Part shown: positions 40,001-50,904 of the stretch, piece by piece | How positions within the stretch are numbered: position 1 is the first letter of the stretch | Layout: each line of letters begins with the position of its first letter | Assembly (NCBI GenBank): GCA_037013685.1 | Contig: CM072885.1 | Span: 22,906,125-22,970,124 of the forward strand | Length of the DNA stretch: 64,000 nucleotides | Source of the DNA: Acridotheres tristis | Lineage: Eukaryota > Chordata > Aves > Passeriformes > Sturnidae | Direction of reading: 5' to 3' | Program-made: the position numbers and the translations under genes | Notes under the pieces: model-generated | Seen by the model: only the letters and a program-made list of their open reading frames with translations | What the model was told of the DNA's origin: nothing | The model's database searches: none

Positions 40001-41039
40001 ATGAATTTAGCATCTCAGTTGCTAAAATAGTCTTTGACCTGCTAACAGTGAAGAACAATGACTGCTGTTCTTCCAAAGCCATCACCTAGATTTTATGGCA
40101 TATGCAAAGTATAACTACAGATGGAGATTGACATGATTTTTAAAACTTGTACTGACTTGAATTCTCATTTTAGCATTATATCCATGATAAGTTATTTCTT
40201 GCATACTAAATAATCTCATGGAATTGAAGGAAAGGCCCCTCTGAATGAGGCTGCTTTGTTTGGTGGGATTTAATGCTATTTCATACTTAAAGGAAATCCA
40301 AAATTAGCAAGTAATTTTGAATATATATGACAGAAAAAAACCCCGTCAATACTGCAACTGAGTTATTTTTTAACATTTGGAAACATTGATTCTAATTATT
40401 GTTTAATTACTTGTCACTGAGCCAAACTTATATTGGGAAGGGAACATTAATTTTGATGTTCTACTGAGAGTCATAGAGCTAGCCATATCCCCACTTAACT
40501 TTGATATATGTATCATAATCAACCAGCTAAACTATTCAGACTATTTTGATATGATGGAACCTAGTCATAAGAAAAAAAAAGTAAAAGAAAAAAAATCATA
40601 AGAAAAATGCTAAAGTATGGAAATATTTATTTTTAAATGTTTAAATGTTTATTGACCTTATATAGAAAACCAGTTGACAGAATACATGTAATTCCTTTTC
40701 ATCCTAATATTGTGACAAATGCCAAATTCTTCTTTTTCATATTTCTGCAGTAAGAATAACTTAATATGTATTTTGAAAATACTTATTTTCCAATACTATG
40801 AAAAAAAAGGGGGATTGGATCTTTTTCCAGTTAAGCAAGTACTTACTAAAGAAGAAAAGTGGACTTTCTTTTACATTCAGGACAAATTCTTAATGGTGAA
40901 AATATGTTACTGCTAGCATTGGTAAGTTACATCCTGCCTCTCTTAGCCGTATTCAGTATACTGATGTCAGGTGTAATTTATCTGTACTGTTTTCCTGATT
41001 TTGGCTAGGGTAGAGTAATGTCTTCTTAGTAGCTGTTAG
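37055..41039. other. AT-rich non-coding stretch
   Basis: No gene is recognised. An ATAT-rich block lies at 37190-37290. A minus-strand frame of 105 codons (39768-40085) has no recognisable domain and no splice context. The sequence GTGTTGATAG is directly repeated near 41072-41091. Confidence 0.6.
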
Positions 41040-41542
41040 AGTGTGTGTTTTGAATTCAGAATGAAAATGGTGTTGATAGGTGTTGATAGCACACTGATGT
41101 TTTGAGTTTTACTAAGTCAAGGACTTTTTTTTTCCTGTCCCATGCTCTGCCAGTGAGGGAGTATGAAAAAGAAACTGAGAGGGAGCATATCTGGGACAGG
41201 TGACCCAAATGGACCAAAGAAACACTCCACACCATAGAACATCATGCCTAGTATATAAACTGGGAGGAGTTACCCAGAAGGATGGACAATCTAGGTTTGG
41301 GATGAGAGGTCTGACATGGTCAGCACTGGTGAGCAATTGCACCAAATCACTTTTTTCCCTTTATATTATCATTATTACTATTTACTGTTATTATTTACTT
41401 AATTTTCAAATATTAAACTGTTTTTATCTCAACATACAAGTTTTACTTGGAGGATTCTCCTTCCCATTCCACCAGAAGAGCAGAGAGAGAGGGAGTTGAG
41501 TGACTGTGTGATGTTTCATCTCCAGCTGGGCTTAAAATCACA
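41040..41542 (+). mobile_element. Solo LTR of an avian ERVL-like element
   Basis: A TATA box TATATAAA lies at 41252-41259, and ATTAAA at 41412-41417, about 155 bp later. The downstream order TTTTATCTCAAC, ACAAGTTTTACTTG, a purine-rich GAGAGAGGGAGTTGAGTGA and the end GCTTAAAATCACA matches the pattern of a common avian LTR group. The 3' end at 41542 is reasonable. The 5' end is approximate and no target duplication was found. Open frames at 41112-41499 lie within it and are incidental. Confidence 0.65.
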
Positions 41543-41649
41543 ATAACTCTGTTGGTGATTTTCAGTCCTAAATGAGGCAAATAGATAATTCCCCTTAGTC
41601 AGACACTCATTAGTTTTGGATATTATCAAACAGTAGTAATGAAATATGC

Positions 41650-42908
41650 TTGTAGGCTGCATTTCCAGGAAAAAAGTGGAACAATGCTCTACCCGTGTGA
41701 TAGAAGAGGTTGAACAGAGGATAGAAGGCTGGTAGATGAAGGGACAGCAGTGGATATTTCAACACTATAGGGCATAAAATCCTCCTGGAGAAGATGGGGA
41801 AGTGTGGACTGTGTAAGCAGGCAGTGAAGTGGATTGCAAGCTGCCAGAACAGCCAAGCCCAGAGAGTGGTGATCAGTGGCATGTAGTCCAGTTGCCAGTG
41901 ACTAGCAGTGTATCCTAAGGGCGAATATGGGTTCAGCTCTGTCTGAAATCTTGATTATGGGGAAGATTCAGCAAGTTTGCTGGTGACATAAACCAGGAAG
42001 TAGTGGCTGATATGCCAGAGGTTTGTGCTGTCTTCCACAGGGACATGGACAGGCTGGAGGTATGGCTGATGGGAACCTTATGAAGTTCAACACGGCTAAA
42101 TTCAAAACCTTGCACACAGGGAAGACCTCCATGTACAACTATATGCTGGGAGGCAACTGCTTGGAAAAGCAGCTCTACATAAGGGACTTTTGGGGTTTTG
42201 GTGGACCAAGATGAACATGTACCCCCATTGTGCCCTTGTGGAAAGGTTGGGAAGTTGGACCACATGACCCCACTGCAGCCCCCTCCAAACATACCCATTC
42301 CATGATTCTGTATGAAAAGAAGGTGAGTGGTCTCCAGGGCTACTTTAAGTGGACTGTTGCCAGCAGATCGAGGGAGGTGATTCTTCCCCTCTACTAAGCA
42401 CTGGTGAGGCCACACCTGGAGTACTGTGCCTGGTTCTGGCTTCCCTTGTACTAGAGAGAAGTGGAGCTACTGGAGACAGAGTTCAGCTAAGGGCCACTAA
42501 AACTATAAGGGGACTGGAATATTTTCCACATGAGGAAAAGCTGAGTGACCTAGGACTGGAGAAAAGAAAGTGTAGGGGTGATCTCATTAATATGTACAAA
42601 TATCTGAAGGGAGAGTGAAAAGAGGACAGAGTCAGACCCTAGAGATAATAGGTGCCAGAAACAATAGGCACACACTGAAACATAGGAGGATTCTTCTGAA
42701 AATCAGGAAACAATTTTTACTGTGGGGATGACCAAATGGTGGACAGATTACCCAGGGAAATTGTGGAGTCTCCATCTTTAGAATTATTCAGACTTATCTG
42801 GGCATGGTGTTGGCAACATGCTGCAAGTGGCCCTACATGAGCAGGGATGTTGAACCAGATGACCTTCAGAGGTCCCTTCCAAGCTCATCCATTCTGTGTT
42901 TCTGTGAA
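41650..42908 (+). mobile_element. 5'-truncated CR1 LINE, sense strand
   Basis: The element covers the C-terminal part of the CR1 ORF2 reverse transcriptase region and the 3' UTR. Recognisable blocks are ATCCTCCTGGAGAAG near 41778, CCCAGAGAGTGGTGATCAGTG, TTTGCTGGTGACAT, GACATGGACAGGCTGGAGG, TCGAGGGAGGTGATTCT, GGTGAGGCCACACCTGGAG, GTACAAATATCTGAAGGG, TTGTGGAGTCTCC and the terminal AGGTCCCTTCC with ATTCTGTGTTTCTGTGA at about 42891-42908. In CR1 the encoded polymerase reverse-transcribes the element's RNA at the insertion site; here the frame is broken by stops and indels. A short separate CR1 3' end interrupts it at 42244-42314. The 160-codon minus-strand frame (41933-42415) is a shadow. Confidence 0.88.
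42244..42314 (+). mobile_element. Nested very short CR1 3' end
   Basis: Between two blocks of the host CR1 that should adjoin (GTGCCCTTGTGG before, AAGAAGGTGAGTGG after) lies about 70 bp reading GGTTGGGAAGTTGGACCACA through CCATTCCATGATTCTGTATG. That is itself a CR1 terminus. A GAAA-like sequence occurs on both sides (42241-42244 and about 42314-42317) and could be a target duplication. The best reading is a highly truncated CR1 inserted into an older CR1. Confidence 0.6.
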
Positions 42909-45900
42909 GACTCTTGTTTTCCTGTAATAAATTATGTATCTTTCCCATAAAACATTAACCAGTCATGTCTTTATCTGATATCTTTTCTGACATTGATATT
43001 ATTGCTTTTCTACATCTATTGAAGAACTAAAAGAAACCATGGGATGGCATAAAATATTAACTAGCACTGCAGTGAGCTTCCTTATGCAGGTCATCTCAAT
43101 GAAGAACAAATGTTTTATATATATAACAGTAAAAAAAGGAATTAGGAACTGTGAAACACAAATCTTTAAAAATTACAAGAGACTTTATGTACTGGATAAT
43201 GGTACAATTACACAATTACAATGCCGGTGAGCTAAACAGCAGGAAGGAAGTACAGAGTGACCAACTAGATGCTGTCACATCTAGGTTCTAAAAATAAAAG
43301 AAGACATTTGATCCTTCTTCAATGTTAAACTTACTAATTACGACTAGTGACAGAGAAGCCAGACTTCCCTTTTTAGTAGAGAATAGTGTTACACTTGTCA
43401 TTTTACTTTGCCATTGTCATTATTTAAAGAGTAATTATAGCTATGCTTACTAGAACAGTTCTATTGCAATTCTTGTTTTCCAGGAGTTTATAACTCAGTG
43501 AATTTAATTCCCCCTGGAATGGAACTCAACCTACAATCTGGTCAGCCTGGTCACATTTTGTTCCTAAAAGGCTTATTCAAATTGATTAAGCCATATTATA
43601 TGGCACTGCAATCCAAAACAAGAAAGTTATTTCACAGATTCTAAATTCTTGTGTATTCCAGCAACACAACTTTAAGACACTGTAAGCAACTAGCCATAAG
43701 CCTTCAAATGAGAACTTTCTTGTCTGAAAGACTTCAAGGAGCAGATTAATTCATCTTTAAAAAGAAGCTACTCCAGATATGTGTACACTACATATATGTG
43801 AGCCAATTGCTACATAGGCACCACAGAAACAGATTAATTCTCTAATTAGAAATGTTTCAATGTTGGAACCTTGAAACAAGTCAAGTTCATTTGATCACGG
43901 AGGTATAGTACAGATTAGGCCAGGTACAGTAGGCAGCATGTCCTCCAGAGACCTTGCTCTTAGGTTCTTTATTGTCTTAGAATAAGTTTTTCCACATTTC
44001 ATCTGATTCAGCCACCTTTTACGTTGTTGGATTTCAAAGCCTTTTGGAGGTTTCTTTAAAATGGAAAGAAATATGCAAGCCAAATATTCACAGAAATCTT
44101 AAAAGAGAAAAGAAATGGAAAAAAATGCCTAATGAAACTTCCCCATTTTGCAGAGCTGAAAATATAATGAACAGTGTCCTCCTAGAGTCTTCTAGAAAGA
44201 GGTTTTGCTCTCAGCAAGATCAACATAACAGCTCTTCAAATAATCCACTGTCTGAATTTTCTGAAATATAATCACTCCAGTCTTGTTCCACAAATGTCTA
44301 GTTTCTATTCCTGCATCATCTATCATTTACCTGTATTTCTTACCCTGTGGAAACAAACAAACAAACAAACAAAAAAATTAACTAATTAAGTAAATTATGT
44401 AGAATGTTTAAGTATTGACAGTTTCAGGGCTGTGTCATTACATTCTGTTTATATGAACTGATGTGGCAGAAACAGCAAGAAGCTTGTGGCTTGAAGAATA
44501 ACAGCACTACTGTTGCAAAAAAAAAGATCTGTAAGATGTAATAGAGTTAAAAAAAACCCAAAACACAAACCAAAAACAAACCACAAAAAAGAAAAATCAC
44601 CAAAATTACTTGATGTAACAGGGAAGGAACCAGAATATAGTGTAAGGGAAAAGCCAAACAACAAGCCAATCTCTCTATGGTATCTGGAACCCCTAGAACC
44701 TTATCAGAAGTAAGTCAGCTGCTGTTAATTTAGGTAGCTTGGAATTCCACAGCATCATTTCCACTCTGATACAGTGTTTTATACATTTTGCTTCTCATCT
44801 GTTGTTATGTGCTTGGTCCCATGTCCTTCTGGCATATTCTCCCTGGATCCTGAAGCCTATCTCTGTCCTTATTTTGCTTTACTAAGTTGCACAACTTTTT
44901 TGATGGCAGTCCTTCTCTCCTTCCTTTATATTTTGTGAGTGTTGAAATCAGGAGTGAAAATGAAACCAACCTGATCAATGAAGAAATGCTAAATCTCTAA
45001 GTAAAAGACTGAGATAAAGAAAAGAGATTAACTTGTGAGGGACATATTAGTTTTAAAACAGAGTATGAGAAAAGACAATAATGAAAAAGAGGCCAGAAGT
45101 GAAAAGGTGGAATAACAAGAAGCTCAGTGGAAGCTAATGATGGCACTTCCTACCCCTTGGTTTATCATTCCTACAAACATTAAATTTACCTTGAACCTGA
45201 AATCCAACATTTTCTCACGTCAAGACAGCAAATTAGAGTGAGAAAGTCACAAACAGGGTGGTAATGACACTCTCCAAGGCTGAGTGACATCTCCTCTCAC
45301 GCTTCCAAAAAGACTTTTCTCATTAGTTTAGTGTGTTGAAACTTATAGGAAGCATATTATATTACTTTAAATGGTACTTATCTACTTTGGGAGTCTAAAG
45401 TCAGTTGTACGAAATGGGCTGAGGAAATATGGACATTATCCTTGTTACAACCAAGCCATAGAAATTCAATATTGAATCTACATGAAACTTGAAGAATTGC
45501 TGTCTTAACATCATCATGATAAAACAGTGTATTGCTTATTCTGCAGTAGTTCCACTGGAATTTTTTGAATTGGTACTTTTGACGGGAATTAAGCAGTCAT
45601 TTTCAGAATGAAATACATAAAATTATAAGAATGGGGAGACAAAGAGTAGTGGGTCCTCTTAGTCTATTACATTTCTTAAAGAGTATTAAGTCAATGTCTA
45701 AGGCCACGTATAGTGGAATTTTAAATATTTAGGCATCAACATGTATTACGTTCAGTTAAGAAACAGACAGATGAACATTGGAGAACAAGTCTCAAACAGA
45801 AATGGGAGGAGTGAAGAAATAATTCCCCCTATGTGATCCTAAGGTTAGCCAAAATTTATTACAATATAAAGTGAAGAGAACTAGGAAAAGTTCAATCTTC

Positions 45901-47552
45901 AAATCACTGTCATGAAAAAAACCAACCAAACAAATCAGAACCAACTTTTCTTTGTTGAGGAAAACTCATGACTCAGTGCTACAAAAAAAAGGAGAATAAG
46001 AAAATTGTTTTCACAGTGTCTTTACTAATATGTGAAATACATTGAAAACTGTTACATTGGATATAACTCTTTGTTTTTAAAAATATTACATGGAATTTAT
46101 TCAAAGACTAAATTCCTCTCTCCAAATACTGAAAGCAGCCACTGCTTTAAGCTATGGTACTAAAAAAATAAAAAGAAAAACCCAAAGGATTGATGTTGTC
46201 TGTGCTGTGAATGGACATACATAACATGATGTTTATTGAAAGAAAAAATACTCATTTCATATTCATGAAAATAAATAAAATCCCATGAGATGGGAGGAAA
46301 GGAAAATCTTTTTGATCTCATAAGGCCCTGCAGCCTTTGGTGATGCAGGTGGCAGATGCTGTTAGTGTTCCAACACTGAAGGATAAACACTGACCTTATG
46401 TGCATATATAAGCAGAACATTACTCATAAGCACAGAGGTAGGATTAACAATATTTAGAAGTTTAATGGAGGCATTTTATGATTTTTGAAAAATTGGAATG
46501 AATTCAGAAAAGGGTATTAACAATAGTGATCTGAGGCCTGGAAAATGCATCATATCATAAACTAATTTATGCAACACTAAGCTCAGCTTGTGTAATTTGT
46601 CCAATAAAAGAGTAGGGGGCAGGTAATATAGTTAGTATGCACACTGGGAAGAGATTTCTGACACTGTTTTACAAATGGGAAGAAAGTGGTATGGGAAGAC
46701 AAAGTGAAAGAAAGTTTTAGGCAAGTCAGCTAAGAAAAAAAAATAAGGCACTGTAATTTTTTATGTTTGTTTCTTGGGTTTTTTAATCATAATGACTGGA
46801 GCTATTGTGTAATCAGATAGACTCACTGGACTTTAAATCACTTGAAGTACTTATATCGAAATTGAATAGATTTTTGGGGAAATAAGTTTCAAATAGAAAT
46901 TATGCCTATTAAGACCAAAATCTTTTAGCCTACTTTTTGTAAGAGATCAGATGAGATGACACAGTAATCACAATAATCTTTTAGTACATATACATTAAGA
47001 CTAGTTTTGATTTCATTATCAAATTATTTTGTTTTCTTAAGATTCTTAGTGAGGTTGCAACATTTGAAGCTGCAAAGTGATAGTGAAGCCATAATAAATA
47101 TATTTGCTCTGAACTCTTTATGCAATTCCTGCTTTCTCTCAATTCCCAGATATTATCTGGATTGTTGTTAGTTCAGTCTGAGAATATTTTGGCTGTAATT
47201 ACAAAGCATGTAAATTTGGGGCACTGATATAATAATAGGAAATCCATACCTTGAGTTTGATTTCTAAAAAAAAGGGTGTGCCTTTTAGAAAAATATGTGT
47301 TGATGGTCCCAGTTTTTTCTGTCATTTCAACAAAAATCATATCACCAAAATATGTGGTTTTCAAAACTTTTCAAACTATTCACGGTTGCCACAAAGTAAA
47401 ATCAGAAACCAATATCAGAGGAATGGGGCAAAGAAATAAAGTTCAGACTTAGCTCCATCCCTCCATCCTCTGACATAAGTAAGGAATAAGGCTATAGCCT
47501 GTTATTTGTCCTGAAGTCATTTGTTTTTTTAAAATCTGTTTTGTATTTGCAG
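42909..47552. other. AT-rich non-coding stretch
   Basis: No gene or transposon is recognised. Open frames do not exceed 86 codons and are low-complexity. An (AAAC)n run lies near 44350-44371. Confidence 0.6.
44350..44371. repeat. Short (AAAC)n microsatellite
   Basis: Five AAAC/CAAA units in a row, followed by an A run. It is a simple repeat only. Confidence 0.85.
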
Positions 47553-47737
47553 TAATTCATGGACAAGATACAGAATGCTGAAATTTAAATTTACAGAGAT
47601 ATTTATCTGGAATCTACAGTCTGGAGATTCTACATTCCAGCGCCATCTAAATTTTGGTTCGCGTCTCTTAAGCATTGTGATAGATGATGTCCACATGGAT
47701 GGACAAACACGTCTTGACGAAATCAATGAAACTGGTG
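47553..47737 (+). CDS. Candidate internal coding exon, protein not recognised
   Basis: A pyrimidine-rich acceptor ending TTTGTATTTGCAG (to 47552) precedes 185 bp that end at a strong donor, GTGAGT (47738-47743). One plus-strand frame is open across the whole interval: one base completing a codon, 61 codons, and one base left over, so the exon would start in phase 2 and end in phase 1. The peptide includes FTEIFIWNLQSG, FQRHLNFGSRLL and IVIDDVHMDGQTR, mixed and protein-like rather than low-complexity. Five CpGs are retained, unusual in this AT-rich neighbourhood and consistent with selection. I do not recognise the family. No neighbouring exon was convincingly found, so the window would lie largely in long introns. 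Alternatives are an old pseudogene or a chance open frame. Confidence 0.4.
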
Positions 47738-48949
47738 GTGAGTTGGACCTCTTCTCTTGTATGTATTTTTATTAATTTCTTTGATGTGAATATCCAGTGT
47801 ACACAGATTCCCCCAAGGGCCCAAATTTATTTTGCCCGGCTGTGAACTTGGCATCCATCAACTCTCTTACCATGCACGGTTTCCTTTTGACAATTACTTT
47901 CTCATGGTGGTACAATTCTTCTCTCTCTAGTTTTGTACTTGGTAAGATCTGGTGGGTTTGTAGACATCAGTTTTGCTGACTTCAGGGGACACTTACATGA
48001 GTTTCATTACATGTATTGATCTTCTCCAAAAGGGGAGTTTTTTTTCAAAATTCATTTTGTTAGTAGTTGATTTTTGTGTTGAGTATGAAGATTTCTCTGT
48101 TTATTTATCCCAATGTAAATGCACATGTTGTCATTACTCATGTTAATTATAAAGTCTTGTTGCAGTGTGTTCTTCATACTATTACTGATTTTAAAAAATC
48201 ACTCTCATTGAATATGCCTCCATTTTTGGCAGTTTAAAAGGAAAAAAGGAGTGGACTGAACTTGTATTTTGAGGCTCATTTCTTTATGTTTGTACTTTTA
48301 AGAGTAAATCTATATGTAGTCAGAATTAACATAGGGAAGTATAAAATGTGCTCTGAGGAAAACACTATTATAGTATGGATACAGAAAAGAAGTAATTAGC
48401 CATTTTTAAATTCAGCAAAGAGATTAAGCCATTATCTAATCCTTAATATATTTGTCTAACTTTATTCTTTGTGATTCAATTAGATGTGACATCCTCTTTA
48501 AAGTCTTCAACCTTTGTTTTTACCACTATTGTGGCTCAGTGCATTTCTATTATAATGTTTGCTTTTTAAGAGCTTAGTCACAAAACTATATATATGCAGC
48601 TGACCCTGTAAGCATTTAACTTGTATTAAAGAATCACAGAATCATAGAATGTGGATATATATACCTAAATATATCTAAATATGTTTAATTATACCTAAAG
48701 AAAGACTAAATCAGAAGTAAAAGTCAGATCCTACAGAAATTTGAAAGAAAATATATAAAATCTTTACCGCAGAAAATCTTTACATCCTTCTGCAGGCTGC
48801 TTTCAGACTGGGTTCACATGGATAAAATTCTCTCACGCAGTTCTGAAATTGTCTGTGAAGCATGTGACATGGTGCTATACAGTACTTTATTTTCTTTTTC
48901 TATAGGAGAACCTGCCTGAGTCACAATTCATTTAATTCATTTAATTGAT
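47738..48949. other. AT-rich stretch, presumed intronic or intergenic
   Basis: Nothing gene-like is seen apart from short open frames. At 48630-48652 the sequence GAATCACAGAATCATAGAATG matches the reverse complement of a CR1 terminus, and may be a very small CR1 remnant. Confidence 0.55.
48630..48652 (-). mobile_element. Possible CR1 3'-terminal micro-fragment
   Basis: The sequence AGAATCACAGAATCATAGAA equals the terminal tandem motif of CR1 read on the minus strand. No upstream CR1 body is visible, so this is either an extremely truncated insertion or a chance match. It is short enough that chance cannot be excluded. Confidence 0.4.
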
Positions 48950-48955
48950 CATCAG

Positions 48956-49244
48956 TGTTGCCCTGGTGTTTCAGCCTTCTGGTGTTAACAGATTCTTTTA
49001 CTCTTTCTCACACTCTTTCTTATAAATAATGATTGTTTGCATTCCTCTGGAGGAAGAGAGCATTGATGGACTGGTGATGGGGCCAATGGAGTCAAGAGGT
49101 CTCACCCTCACTGTCCAATCCATGGTTGTTGTTGGAATTCGATAAATAGAGATGTAATGTAAATAAAGTGCTCCTTTCGCTGCATGAATCATCGGAGTCA
49201 AGGGTTTGAGTCTCTCTCTCTCTCTCTGTGTCCTAACGTCCACA
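48956..49244 (+). repeat. 5' LTR of the ERV
   Basis: The LTR begins TGTTGCCCTGG and ends AACGTCCACA. A TATA-like TATAAATA is at 49021-49028 and AATAAA at 49162-49167. It ends in a CT-dinucleotide run and a short U5. A hand alignment with the 3' LTR gives about 14 substitutions plus two length differences over roughly 285 bp, concentrated near both ends. The middle (about 49065-49175) is identical in the two copies. Confidence 0.92.
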
Positions 49245-49246
49245 GG

Positions 49247-49264
49247 TGGTGACCCGAGTGAAGG
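49247..49264 (+). other. Primer binding site, tRNA-Trp-like
   Basis: Two bases after the 5' LTR the sequence reads TGGTGACCCGAGTGAAGG. The first nine bases match the tRNA-Trp-complementary site used by alpharetroviruses, and the rest fits if two bases are lost. This is where the host tRNA would prime minus-strand DNA synthesis. Decay or a different tRNA cannot be excluded. Confidence 0.6.
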
Positions 49265-49329
49265 AACGACTGTGGGTAAGGATTCTTCTCTCTCCCTTTC
49301 CTCTGATTGTTTTTTTTTTTTTTTTCGCC

Positions 49330-49965
49330 ATGAAGGCTTTTTTAGTTTCTTCGGAGGACAAGCTAGTTCTCGGCCTCTGGGGAGACCTCCTGAACAGATA
49401 TCAGGCTTCCATCTCCCTGGCGGACTTTCGTCCACTCTTTTTGTGGGCTCGGGCCAGGGGTTTTTACTCTAGACCTGAAGAAGCCTTCTCTAGGAAGGCG
49501 TGGTCTTCCTTGGGGGAACATTTCTGGAGTTTTTGTTGCTATGGAAAAGGATTGATACCCTTTTGGACAATGTTTTTAGTCCCTGAGGGTCCATGGAGGA
49601 CCTTCGTGGCGAGACACTGTCTCCTGCTCTGGAGATGGACAGTGAATCTGATGAAGGCCACAGCCTTCGTGCTCTTTCCAGGCTGGGGGCCAGGGGACCG
49701 CCCTTGGCCAGCTACTTTCCAGGGACTGAGGAATGGGCGGAGCTGCAGGAGAGCTCGGGGGGAGGAAAGCTGCCCTCCCTCTGCGCGTTCCGGGCACTTG
49801 GGGGATGCAGAGCGCCCCCGGTCCAGCCGCCGCGTCCGCAGGGCTCAAAGTGGGTGCCGGCATTGTGTCCGAACTGTGGAGCGTCCGCGCATCACGCGCT
49901 GGACACAGCTGGACCAGTACCCCCCATCCTGCCGCTTCTCGCGGCAGAGGGGCTTGCGATCGTGA
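49330..49965 (+). pseudogene. gag: ERV gag remnant, matrix-like N-terminus
   Basis: A methionine at 49330 opens a frame of 211 codons. The first roughly 100 residues look like a retroviral matrix domain, with MKAFLVSSEDKLVLGLWGD and later FSRKAWSSLGEHFW, rich in Trp and Phe. It lies about 65 bp after the primer binding site, as expected for gag. After about residue 85 the sense seems to move to another frame (open 49593-50441, acidic and then Pro/Ala-rich), suggesting an early frameshift. No capsid major-homology region and no Cys-His zinc knuckle can be found, so capsid and nucleocapsid appear deleted. In an active relative gag would form the virion core; this copy cannot. Confidence 0.6.
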
Positions 49966-50460
49966 GCCCAGAGATGGCGCAACCTGCTGGATGTGCACAG
50001 ATGGGTGACACTGCCAGGGCCAGGGCGGCTCCCGCCCCGATGGAGAAGCTGCTGGCTCTGCCCTGCCAGGAGGGGGTGGCGTCCTCCATGAGCCAGCTGG
50101 CCACAGGGAGCATCCGCCTTGGAGCTATCCTGGACTCCCCCCCTTCTCTCCGCCGCCTCTGCCTGGAGCGGTGGGGGCCGACCCCAGCCCCAGCTGGCCC
50201 AGCGCCACTCCCGCTGCTGTCCGAGGAGCCGGCCTCTTCTGCCGCCCTGCTGTGGGGGGAGGCGAGCCTGAGGCAGCCCTGGGCCAACTCGCGCCAGCTT
50301 CCTCGGTGCTCCACCCCACCCCTGCTGTGGAGGGGGATGAGCCCGGGGTTGGGGCCACGCCGCCGATGGCGGCCGCGGGCTCTGCTGAACCTGGCATGGT
50401 CCTGGCCACCTGCTTGGCTGCGCTGCCTCTGCCTTCCATGAAAGCGGACGGCAAACCAGC
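49640..50460 (+). other. GC-rich Pro/Ala-coding segment inside the ERV
   Basis: This is by far the most GC-rich segment of the window. Several frames are open on both strands (for example 49593-50441, 50171-50824 and minus 49845-50522), which is expected of GC-rich DNA and not evidence for overlapping genes. One plus-strand frame gives a Gly/Ala/Pro/Glu-rich stretch, plausible as the variable linker of gag between matrix and capsid. I recognise no domain. It may also have been picked up from host DNA. Confidence 0.5.
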
Positions 50461-50626
50461 AATTCTGGAAGGAACGCGGATTGCTCAACCTTTTTCTTTT
50501 GAGTCTTGTATTCGCAGATCACCTGACTGGTCGCGAGGAGATGGTGGCTTTAGATCTGCTGGGTCCCCTGCAATTCACTGGCCAGCTGTCCTGACTGAAG
50601 AATGTCCCAAGATGGTGTGTGCCATG

Positions 50627-50702
50627 TCCCTCAGTGGTGGTCTAGTGATTTGGATTCGGCGCTGTCACTGGCGCAGCCCGGGTTTGAATCGCGGTCAGGG
50701 AG
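50627..50702 (+). tRNA. Decayed tRNA-Glu-like sequence, anticodon position reads GTC
   Basis: TCCCT at 50627-50631 pairs with AGGGA near 50697-50701. TGGTCTAGTG resembles the D-arm/A-box, GGATTCGGCGCT leads into the anticodon arm, and GGGTTTGAATCGCGGTCAGGGA resembles the T-arm, acceptor and B-box. The body is that of vertebrate tRNA-Glu, but the anticodon loop reads CTGTCAC, so the anticodon would be GTC (Asp) rather than CTC. Mismatches occur in the anticodon stem and T stem, and the B-box has lost its consensus TTCGA. It is therefore a pseudogene, lying between the gag and pol remnants of the ERV. Confidence 0.65.
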
Positions 50703-50904
50703 CAAAGCGAACCAGGAGGGACAAACGACCACGACTCGGCCTCTCATTGCTTCAGCTTTTGCTACTCTCTGGGGGAGGGATGTTTTGTCCCCCGTGGGGG
50801 GTGTGCATTGGGACAGATTTTTAATGGGGGCCACTGCGGTGATGGAGCAGATGGGAGCGCTGCAGCTTGGTCTGCTGTCGCCCACCATGCTTCCCACAGA
50901 CTAG

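Noticed and set aside
39768..40085. 105-codon minus-strand frame
   Set aside because: No recognisable domain, splice context or CpG retention; likely chance.
41933..42415. 160-codon minus-strand frame
   Set aside because: It is antisense to the CR1 copy, whose plus-strand identity is clear, and includes the nested CR1 terminus.
49593..50522. Overlapping long open frames on both strands (up to 282 codons)
   Set aside because: The segment is very GC-rich, so stops are rare in all frames. Only the gag-side reading has any family support.
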